From Biomphalaria glabrata (taxonomy: Eukaryota > Mollusca > Gastropoda > Planorbidae), in NCBI RefSeq assembly GCF_947242115.1, contig NC_074720.1, positions 32,774,645 through 32,838,644 on the forward strand: 64,000 nt of DNA. The letters are read 5' to 3'. The notes beneath the pieces were generated by a model that saw only the letters and a list, made by a program, of their open reading frames with translations, was not told the DNA's origin and made no database searches. This document shows positions 12,601 to 21,233 of the stretch, one piece after another (position 1 is the first letter of the stretch; every line of letters starts with the position of its first letter). A program made the position numbers and the translations under genes.

Positions 12601-15600
12601 ACAAACATTGTGCTTTTCAGTACTAACACTAACAAGGATATTGTTAGATTAAAGTGGGAATGTATAATACTTTTAGCATGTGTATGTATTAAAATCTATT
12701 GCAATTTTTCAATAATAGGCCCATTAAGTAGACTAGTAGGGATTAGAATAGCCGATTTAAGATTCCTTTTTTTAAAGGCTTTAGCTTGTTTATCTTAGTT
12801 TAGAATCTGAAATGCCCCATAAACATTTTAAATGTTTACTTACTAATTAATTAATTTTAACTACCGAGTAACAAAAATTGCAATTAATTTTTCTAATTCA
12901 AATTAACAAAAAAAAAAACCAAAATAAATTTGACTTTACTAAATGTAATATTGACAAATTCGATTTATATGCTTAATTATAGAAATTGGTTTCATAAGGT
13001 TACTTGATTTTCTTGCAAAGAATAAGAAAAACACTAAAAAAAACTTTTTTCTCCTGGGTTCCATATTTGTTTTTTTAAGTCCCATTGGGCTGTAGTTTAG
13101 GCCTATGTGTTGGTATGTTTTTCAACATTCAATTAAAAACTAACTGCTGTTGAAACTGCATGTCGAAATAATCAAAGACTTAAGGATCAACATTTTTGAA
13201 AATTAACATATTTAATATGGAATATGAGTAATATCATTAACCAGGACCTTAGATGTAAATGTCAAACATATGTGTTAATGTATCTCACAGTACCTGCATC
13301 ATGATATAAGTCCAAATCTTCTTTGACTGTAGCATCACAAGTCTGACTGGTGGAAGAAAATTTCTCTAATAGAGATTTCACCCACTCTGGTTTTTTTTCA
13401 TATTTAGGCTTCAAAATGTAAGCTGCGTATTCATAATCCAGCCAGCTGGAGTCAGAGGATGAGGATGATGATGAATACACAGTTGTGCTGTCACTATCAC
13501 TACTACTGGTTGCAATGCTGGTTGTTGACTCTGTTTCTTGAGAGCTTGTTAATGACCCACTCATGTCTGTACTGCGCCTGCTGGCTGAGTTTGAGTCAGG
13601 AGCCGAGTTGCTAACTGAAGTGGTGTAACGGCTTATACTTTTATCTGAGCCACTAGTGGGTTTGGTAGAAATGGAACAAGAAAGCCTGCCACTAGGGCTG
13701 CTGCTTCTGCTTGATTTCAGATAACTAGTGGGTGCAGACAAGCTAGGAAGAGTGCTGGTCTCTTTACTACAAGAGCTGGTGGTGACAGTACTACTTTCTG
13801 AAGTTTCATATGAAGTTACACTGCATGATGTAGCACTGTGGTTTCTTGATGGCAAGCTATCACTCCTAGTCACTTGTTTCCTGTCACCACGCTCACTTAG
13901 CCTACATCTGCTACTAGAGATACTTTCCACATCAAGTGTACGAGAGTTCCTGCTAACACCTTTCTCATTGCTGTCACTACTTGTACCATGCCTGCTGCTT
14001 CTACTACTAGATGTAGCCAAGCTATTCGCTGTGCTGGAAGCAGGTCTACTGTCATTTGTGTTTCTTGAACTGCTTCTGCTATCAAGCATAATGATGTCAG
14101 ATAAGCTGCTGACAGAGTGAAGTGTTGAGTCCCCCTCTTCTGTCTCCTCAGATCTCTTACAAGGCTGGGCACTTGAAGTAATTCTGGTGCATTTGTTATT
14201 TTCCAATGTGTCAATGCTGTGTAAACTCCCAGTTATGTTTTCATGATCAAAACCAGAGGAATCAACACTGTCACAAGAAACCAATGAAGCAGAGTCATCA
14301 CTGGTATTAAAGTCAGAACTGCTACTCCATGATCCTTTCACTCCAGTGTTTCTTTGAGAATGAGTTAAACCTTTTTCAACTGTCCTTACTCTCACACTTT
14401 CACCCAGCATAGGGTCTAAATCAAGTCTGGTAGATACAGTACCTACTGATATTGATTGCTCTAAATTGTAATCATGTATTCTTCCTGCCCATCTCTTTCT
14501 AAGACATCTAACATTAGCCTTGCCTGGACTGTTTTCTAATTCAACACAATTAAGCCCACTCCTCCAAGACTCATTACTTATGAATGAGCTACCTGCTTTG
14601 GAATCTTTACCAACATCTTCGGAATTATTTCTTGAGATGACTTCAGATTTTGTAGGCATATTGATTTCTGAATGACAACTGTGAGGCAAGGAATGTCTTA
14701 TTGAATTATTTTTCTTCTTCCCATTGGTATCAACTTTAAACAAATGCTTTATATAACAATCACTAAGGTCCACAGAGTCTGAGCTCCATTCTTCACTGCC
14801 ATCTTCATTGATGTATTTATTCCTAGTTTCATGTAAGGATTCTTTTTGGAAAGATGAGTTACTGTTGGAGATATTGCTACATTCTTTAATAACAAAATCC
14901 ATTTTAAATGGTTCTTCAGCAATTTTATGTTTTTCATCTAAACCAACATTCTTTAAATCAATTGGCTTAGATTGCAAATCTGGCAACCTGCTTTCCATTT
15001 TATTTTATGTCCAAGAATCTTTTCTTATTTAAACTTAAGTGTATGAGATTTTCTTAACACTATTGTTGATTTCTTTCATTTTCCAACAGTCTTATCTTAT
15101 AAATTACAGATTTTCCTTCACAAAATGTGTTAATATAGTCTTGCATGTAAATTAGAGATTTAAACTCTGAGAAATTTATCACCAAAAAGAATTTTCATAA
15201 ACTTAAAAAAATTTAAACAAACTAATAATAAAGAAATGAAAATACACTTATCTACTTATCATCACAGACTTCCATAATACTTCAATAAGATGCACAGATT
15301 TAATAAAGTAAACTAAACAACAAAATCATAAAGGAACTGATCCTGTTTCTGATATGATTTCATGGAGCACTCACAAATACATTTTTTTTCTGCTCATGTA
15401 TAATTATAGATCATATGAATCTAAAAAAAAAAAGAACTAATATTTAGCGTCTGCTAGAAGGAAAGTGGTCAATCCTGACATGTTCAATAAATCAATATAT
15501 AATTCCTGGCTTCTTATTTCAGTATTACCTAGGAATCAATTAATCAATGAGCAATCAAATACTTTTATTCTCATGCCATATAAAAGTTGTTTTTTTCCTG

Positions 15601-18600
15601 CACATGTATGTCACAAAACTAAATGTATATATGCTATTCAATTCTTTTCATTTTTGTCAATAATTAATTTTCTAAATGAATATATGTTTTAAAAAGTTGT
15701 CTAGAACAATTTATTTCATAAAATTTAACCTAGAGTGCTCAGTTCTAGTTTTCTTATTATTTCAAATTTTAAAAAGTCTTTTTGTGATCATTTTAAAGAA
15801 ATATTATTTTTTCTCAATTAAAAAATAATCAAAATATAATAATTTCTTTGATTTCAGAATTTCATGCACACAAAAAATTGTAGTAACTATCTCCTTTCAT
15901 TTAAATGTTGATAAAAGTTTTTTAATTAGTGGGAATAAAATACTGAATTTTAGAAAAGATTTTAAAAGGAAACAAATCCTCCTAAATTTACAAAAAATAA
16001 CTACATTAATCACCCTCATAATTTTCTGTTGTGGCCAACTACATTAATCAAAATACAATTTTCCATTAAGGCTAACTACATAATTCACCATGAAATTTTC
16101 TATTATGGCTAACTACAATAATCACCAGAAATTTTCTATTATGGCTAACTACAATAATCACAAAAATATGTTCTGTTATGGCTAATTACAATAATCACCA
16201 TGAAATGTTCTGTTGGGGTAACTACATTTATTACCTTGAGAACCCCTGTAATGGATCACCAATAAATGCTCAAGTTGAGCTTTTATTATTTATAAATAAG
16301 GAAGAAAAAAGAATTTAGCGCCTCAAGCACAGAGAACGATTATGGATTTAGGAAATGCACTCCATTTGCAAAGCAGTGTTAAAGGGTCAAACTGGCCCTG
16401 CAGGCATATTATAGATATTCATGTCATTATTATTTCTTTTTTCATGTGACTGCCTACTTAGGATTATTTCTTCTTAACATATACAATGTTTATATACAAA
16501 TTTGTAGACTGTGGCCTAAATTATTGTTAAGCAAAAAATAAATAAATAATCTTTTGAAAAATTGCTATTTTAAGTATTAGTAGCTACACTAAAAATAAAA
16601 GTGTTTAAGAAAGCCTTTAACCTTAAGAATATTAGTGAAGAAAAAATTCTTAAAACAGGAAAATATTATTAGATTACTTTATAATATTTGTTTTAAATTA
16701 TTCCTAATTTAAGAGTAATTATTCATAATTTGAGTGTAATTAAGTAATGATGACTAGATGGAAGGTATTTAAAGGAATTTGTTTAGCCTGTAATACTTAA
16801 GGTTTCAAGGTAGAACAGGAAACTTAAATAAATAGAGTCATTAAATGTAAATAAAATCTTTCAAAATGAATAAAAGAAATTGAATATTAGAAATAATATT
16901 AGAAATAAATTTTGAAGTTATTTTTTAACATAATCTAGTGCAGTGTTTCCCAAAGTGGGGTACACATACCCCCATGGGTACGGGGAGAGTTTGAAGAGGG
17001 TATGCATTAACTATGTTTGTCCTTTTAATTGATGCAAATTTTTGCTGTTTATAACATAACATTTATTTCTATTTTTTTATGAACAATTATATTTTTCGTT
17101 TATTATTCTTGACAATTATTCTCTTTTTTTGGGGGGAGGGGGGGGGGGGGTATGCATATCTTTAAAGTTTGGGAAACACTGATCTAGTAAAATCTGCATT
17201 TACGATACCAATCAAGCATTTTATTTTTAACACATTCATGCAAACGGTTGTAGATTTTTTGTCAAAAATTATTTTTTTTATATTTGTATTGTTAAGTTGT
17301 GTAAGTTCTGTTATACTAAGTACTATACACACAAAAAAATGTTTATTATTTTTTTAAAGAGAAAAAATCTATTTAGTATGCATATAAGTCAGACATAATT
17401 TAAAACAGCAATTAATAAGTAGTTTTTCATACTATCGCATGAACTGCTGTGCTACGGTTACTATAGAACGCCATTTTTTTTAAAATTTATTTTTTTACGG
17501 AAATGTTTTATTCTTGAGGAATAAGAGATTAGCTCTTTACAAAACAAATAGATCAATTAGATATTCATTATAAGACATCAGTTAGGCCAGATTCACATAT
17601 AACTTCACATTCACTTTCACCTATCCTTTGGTCTGCTGGACCGCTGGGGTCTGTTAACCTTTTTTTCTCCATTATTTTCTGTCATTTGTCTTTGATAGAA
17701 CTACATTCTAATAATATTGAAACCTGCCTTTTTACCTGCCTGAGTGGACCACTTTGGGGGCGGATTTTCAGTTTGTGTTTCCACACAAACTGTCTTTGTA
17801 ACCTTGTTTATATCCTGTATTGATGGTGGTGATTTTGATGGGGTTCTGCAGTTAACTTTTTGGCAACTGCCAATTAATGGGATTGTTGTCAACTAGTTTG
17901 ACTTGGTAGCTTAGGTCAAGGAATTTTTTTTTAAATATTTTTTTCCTATTAAGTTTAGACATTGTATAGAATTACAAAGATAATAAGAAATAATCAGTAA
18001 TTTAGTACTAACCACAAGCCTTGTCATCATCTGTATCAGAATCTGAATCTTCAGAACTTTCACTACTCATGGTATAGCCATAGTTTTTTTCCCACTCTTC
18101 ATAGTGTTTAAAGTGATGTTTATAATTTTGATTTCTCCCTTTAGGTAAATATAAAGTGAAAACAATCAATAGAAAAAAAGATTACTTAAAAAAAACAAAA
18201 ACAAAGCTTATCTGAGGGAAAGAATCTCTCATTTCTGCCATTTATCTGAGTGTTTAAGCTTAGCCAGAATTTTAATAATATTAATAATAATCTTTAATAT
18301 CCATAATGAAATTTGTTCAATAATTTGTGCATCACACCAAATAAAACATTATAACAATAGAGAACCAAAATATACATTCATACCAGATATTTGAATAGTA
18401 TTTCATGATTTGATGGCCTGGGGAACAAAAGAGTTTTTGTGCCTATTTGTTTTTGCTGTGTTTTGTATTTCTTTTGTGATGGTAAATACACAAAATCCTG
18501 ACCCAAGGGCTGAGTTTTTATTTCTAAAATCTTTTTAGCTTTCTTACGAATGTTTTTCTCAAACAGCTGCCCAAATGGGTTTTTTTTTTTTTTTTTTTTG

Positions 18601-21205
18601 CCCATGATGCATTTTTCCTCTGATGCATTCCAACAACTTTCCTTCTATTTAAGGTTTTGAATATAATGGGATGGTGGCTTTTTCTGTGATGGTCCGTTCT
18701 TAGTTTTTTTATTGTGGCACTTTACGTCTCGAGAGACGATCTTTTCCCTTTGCAACTTCTTATGTGGCTAAAGAGGTCAATCCTTGATACACAGCTGCAG
18801 TTGCAGATTGGGCATATGAAATCACCAGGCACAGTTGCATTTTCAGCCTTCTTTCTGCTTCTGTTGTGTATGGCATCTGCAATCCGAGACCCTTCTCTTA
18901 TGCTCTCTCTCCATGTGGATCTATCCAGTGCCACTTTTTCCCAGCTGCTAGTGTCGATTTTAAATAGCTTCATGTCGCGTTTGCATGCATCTGTATATCG
19001 TAAAAGTGGGCCACCAGCGGCCCTCCTGCCATTCTTAGTTTACAGATGCCTAATCACTAGCCCCTGCCACCCAAAATAAATTAAAAATAAAGTTACTGAT
19101 TTCAGATCTTATGATCTATGATGGTGGATGATGTAAAGCTTATCAGTTTCTATGCAGTTAAGGAAGGAGTCACAAGGGCAACAAAATGACCAACCACCAT
19201 TTACTTCCCTACATATTTCAGTCATATATCAGTCTTTACACAAATTTGAACTTGGACCCCCCTCAGTTTGGAAGCAAAGAGTTTTATCAGCTGGATACCA
19301 GCTGGATACCATGCTAATAAGGAGGGCATTCTTTCATTTTTTTAGCCCCAGTGACATACTGACCATAGTATTTAATATATTATTGTTATGTTTCAGCCTT
19401 TTGAACTATTTGTAACCCAAGGTAGCAAAACTAATAATGATTCATTTTTTCCCACTCTGTTCTGATATCCGAATTTTCAGTTCCTTTAAGGAGGAAAATA
19501 GTAAAAGAGCTTGAATCTCTTCTATATTTATATATGCTAAATTCTGTTAAAACAGGCATAGAGTAACATCAATGTTATGATGTTGTGTTGGCATTCATCT
19601 GCTTATCAAGTATTTTATATTAAAGTACAGAAAAACCATTCTGCCACCATGAGGCTGACTGACAATCTTTGATTTTATAAACGTTAACATACTTGAAATG
19701 TACTAATTCACCTAAAATCATAGCAAACATTCAAAATGTGTGTGCGGATTCTCTAATGAAAAATAAAATTTAGATGGCTATACTAAGCACATCTGAGCTG
19801 AGATCATTGTTAGATATAAATTTAATGATGAGAACTTATATTTGCTTCTTTTAAAGAGCTTTACTTAAGTTTAGTGAACACTGAGTATGAAACTGAATTA
19901 AGCTTATAATATATTTCAAGTTAAATTTAATAACATACAATGTAATGATAAGCACTTAAAAATTTGTTTCTTCTAAAAAGCTTTATTTTATTTTTACTGA
20001 ACACTGAACATGATATGAATGATGCATGAGCATATTCCTTAAATAAAAATGAACTGAGCTTTTAATATATTTGTAAAATGATTAGTGATTAAATATAATT
20101 TACATTTTATTTTTTCTATAAATAATAATCAGTTTGACTGTTACACTGCTGTTATAAAATTTAAATGTTTTACCACTATTAATGTTTGAATGTTTAACTG
20201 CTATAATAAATTTTGAATGTTGTAATGCTATTGTAAAGTTTAAATGTTTTATTGCTATTAAAAAAGTTTTAATGTTTCACTGCTATTATAAAGTTTGAAT
20301 GTTTTACTGCTATAATAAAATTTGAATGTTTCTAGACATACCTAACATTCCACATTATGCAGGATCTCCTGCAAAATGATCAAAAAATCATTCACAGACA
20401 ATTTCTTTACCAACAAATTGTTAACCTGACATATCATTCACTGACAACTGGCTCACAGAACACTTGTTCACTGGCAACTGGTTCACTGATAATTGGTTTG
20501 CAACAAATGGTTCACATGACAAATCATCAGATGATTGATTAGTTGGTGAACAAAATGTCTGAGAACGATTTGTCATGGAACCTGATTTAACATATACAGA
20601 GGCATTAATCATTAAGATCCACTCACCAGTGTAATAGCCATAATGCTGTAAATGTTTCTTCATGAAACTTTCATATGGATTCTAAAACAGAATGGCAATG
20701 ATAAGGTTCAGTTCAAAACTTACATAAACTACAAGATAAACTACTGCAGTATAATGTATTTATGTTATAATGCAGTCTATCATCTAAGTGCCATTAAAAC
20801 ATGTATGGACTAGCCAGGAAAAATTACATTTACATGATTTCTAACGCAAACAAACGTGAATGACAAGATGGTGGTCTTTTATTATGATTGCTCTTAAGGA
20901 TCTTTACTGGAGAATGGCGGCTACAGCAGTGAAGATGCTCAGTTTGAATAATAAAGGCTGGGATTTTCAATCTGCATGTATACAATGCACTAATGAGCAG
21001 TTATGATTCTGCTAGGTTTGGATAATCATGCTGACCACAATGCACCTTTTCTAGGTGCTGGCCACAGAAGAAGAACACTATTGACATTGCTACCTTATTA
21101 ATCAACTGAAAACTTTTTGAAATACAACAAAAATTACTACAATATAAATAAGCAGCTTACTATTCCATAGTAATCATCATCACAAAGATCTTCTCCAGGC
21201 ATCAT
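561..21205 (-). CDS. AGBL2: Cytosolic carboxypeptidase 2/3-like (AGBL2/AGBL3 family), partial at 3' end
   Basis: M14-family metallocarboxypeptidase. Family members (CCP2/CCP3) trim C-terminal and side-chain glutamates from tubulin and act on cilia and axonemes. Exons that join in phase (minus strand): 21161-21205 (coding part, exon from 21233), 20627-20681, 18013-18138, 13294-14979, 11417-11487, 10839-10912, 10061-10143, 9840-9922, 9468-9601, 8691-8823, 7868-7989, 6851-6971, 5843-5980, 5587-5697, 4739-4908, 4038-4197, 3689-3790, 3438-3563, 561-685. Every junction has AG/GT borders and compatible phase, giving about 1,221 residues so far. The N-terminus reads [15 protein letters not shown] then [19 protein letters not shown], the CCP2/3 hallmark. 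Later blocks include [42 protein letters not shown] and SYTME-ATFCG. The last exon here ends at phase 2, so the gene continues beyond base 1. CCP2 versus CCP3 cannot be decided, and the symbol is the closer guess. The start is the first ATG of an ATGATG pair. Confidence 0.9.
3438..5697 (-). CDS. AGBL2: AGBL2-like catalytic exons (M14 zinc site)
   Basis: Five exons carry the catalytic core. 5587-5697 encodes [17 protein letters not shown] with the HxxE zinc pair. 4739-4908 encodes [16 protein letters not shown] and GRDLNRNY, where the Asn-Arg pair binds the substrate carboxylate. 4038-4197 encodes [17 protein letters not shown] with the third zinc ligand. The catalytic Glu of SYTME is the last codon of 3689-3790, and [16 protein letters not shown] opens 3438-3563. 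All key residues are present, so the enzyme should be active. The donor after 4038 is a GTCATT, weaker than the others. Confidence 0.92.
5008..5268 (+). repeat. tRNA-derived SINE (family A), plus orientation
   Basis: The head reads gggctgaagggttaagcgc and ggttcgaatctcgg (B box). The body follows, with ggcgcacctgagtcc, actaatgggtacctgaattt and the tail tgcaaggtatgaaaggggaa. It sits in an AGBL2-like intron, opposite in strand to the gene. Confidence 0.75.
6555..6860 (+). mobile_element. LINE 3' end with C-terminal zinc finger
   Basis: The frame reads [14 protein letters not shown], then [14 protein letters not shown] and [10 protein letters not shown], which is the C2H2 finger that closes the ORF of many invertebrate LINEs. 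The 3' untranslated part (ggatgacaaaagtggtcatc) is shared with 62735. It is 5'-truncated and lies in an AGBL2-like intron, antisense to the gene. Confidence 0.65.
8045..8290 (+). repeat. Decayed SINE (family A), plus orientation
   Basis: A degraded copy with the same order of blocks: a head with agtgatttgaagtgctctga, a B-box-like ttgaatttgaatcc, then tcagggtgttt, ctaatgagtcctggtac and a tail with aagagttttacctt. Divergence is high, so this is an old insertion in an AGBL2-like intron. Confidence 0.5.
9616..9720 (-). mobile_element. Short LINE 3' tail with ATT repeats
   Basis: The ATT run at 9617-9642, then ctttattgtccgaatgg and acaatttgtgcattacacc, matches the 3' tail of the longer LINE copy at 18260-18350. 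It is a severely 5'-truncated copy 15 bp from the AGBL2-like exon at 9468-9601. Confidence 0.6.
10248..10371. repeat. Two perfect direct copies of about 55 bp
   Basis: The block beginning aaatatcctatgtaaaatat and ending catctatattatta occurs twice with a 68-bp period and no visible mismatch. It lies in an AGBL2-like intron and reflects a very recent local duplication or an assembly artefact. Confidence 0.85.
13294..14979 (-). CDS. AGBL2: Long serine-rich exon of the AGBL2-like gene
   Basis: A single exon of 1,686 bp codes for about 562 residues rich in Ser, Thr, Asn and Asp, with runs such as [16 protein letters not shown] near its end. The last 50 residues ([20 protein letters not shown] onward) are more ordered and lead in phase into the next exon, [19 protein letters not shown]. 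The donor is GATGCAG/GTACTG. The acceptor I prefer is TTGCCAG/ATTTG at 14979-14980, because it is the first one that keeps phase 1 from the upstream exon; its pyrimidine tract is poor. The open frame runs further to an ATG at 14996-14998, with a stop codon just upstream, so an alternative transcript starting here is possible. The insert is probably disordered and lies between the N-terminal helix and the CCP domain. Confidence 0.75.
16000..16240. repeat. Tandem repeat of about 36 bp
   Basis: Six to seven diverged units share the core ttctattatggctaactaca followed by ataatcacc. It lies in the 3 kb AGBL2-like intron between 14979 and 18013. Confidence 0.8.
16941..17181. mobile_element. hAT MITE, 241 bp
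   Basis: The ends are inverted: cagtgtttcccaaagtgg at the left and tttgggaaacactg at the right. The flanks 16933-16940 (atctagtg) and 17182-17189 (atctagta) form an 8-bp target duplication with one mismatch, as hAT elements make. There is no coding capacity. It has internal G and T runs and lies in an AGBL2-like intron. Confidence 0.85.
17560..17895 (-). repeat. Dispersed repeat with a conserved reading frame, copy 1
   Basis: The minus strand encodes [20 protein letters not shown] then STQAG. The same frame appears at 55046-55200 on the plus strand as [20 protein letters not shown] then STQAG. Similarity continues downstream through gacaaatgacagaaaa and gatcaggtgaaag-like blocks to gcctaact. 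I do not recognise the family; a transposon ORF is the likely source. In this copy the stretch around GGCAGGTAAAAAGGCAGG is duplicated. No splice phase joins it to the carboxypeptidase chain. Confidence 0.55.
18255..18990 (-). mobile_element. LINE 3' end: zinc-finger C-terminus, 3'UTR and ATT tail
   Basis: Read on the minus strand, 18973-18722 encodes [20 protein letters not shown] then [20 protein letters not shown]. This is the usual C-terminus after the reverse transcriptase of an invertebrate LINE. The stop is followed by a 3'UTR with a poly-T run (18581-18600 on the plus strand) and an ATT-type tail near 18270. The same family recurs at 9616 (tail only) and 54350 (finger only). It is 5'-truncated and sits close to the AGBL2-like exon at 18013-18138. 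Confidence 0.7.
19085..19312 (-). repeat. Decayed SINE (family A), minus orientation
   Basis: Blocks in order: ttcagatcttatgatctatg, gatgatgtaaagcttatcag, gtcacaagggcaacaaaatg, accaaccaccatttac, then tttgaacttggaccc in place of the B box. It is highly diverged. Confidence 0.55.
20140..20335. repeat. Tandem repeat of about 31 bp
   Basis: About six diverged units share the pattern tgttttactgctattataa followed by agtttgaa. It lies just downstream of the second AGBL2-like coding exon. Confidence 0.75.
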
Positions 21206-21233
21206 GGTCTCTTTGTTGTTGTATTTGCCCTCA
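20627..21233 (-). CDS. AGBL2: AGBL2-like first coding exons (N-terminal signature)
   Basis: The exon at 21161-21233 follows a TTTTAG acceptor, so at least one 5' untranslated exon lies upstream. It carries an ATGATG start and 15 codons, and ends before GTAAGC. The exon at 20627-20681 encodes the conserved N-terminal helix [19 protein letters not shown] and ends at a GTGAGT donor. The frame upstream of the ATG pair is open back to the acceptor, so a further coding exon is not strictly excluded. The intron directly downstream holds a decayed array of about 20 bp units (20390-20540) and a 31-bp array (20140-20335). Confidence 0.8.

Noticed and set aside
13728-14120. 130-codon plus-strand Leu-rich frame
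   Set aside because: Antisense shadow of the serine-rich AGBL2-like exon.
17701-17892. An extra AGBL2-like exon
   Set aside because: The neighbouring exons already join in phase without it, and the sequence is a dispersed repeat with a second copy at 55046.
18714-19079. 121-codon plus-strand frame
   Set aside because: Antisense shadow of the LINE zinc-finger frame, whose text is conserved on the minus strand.
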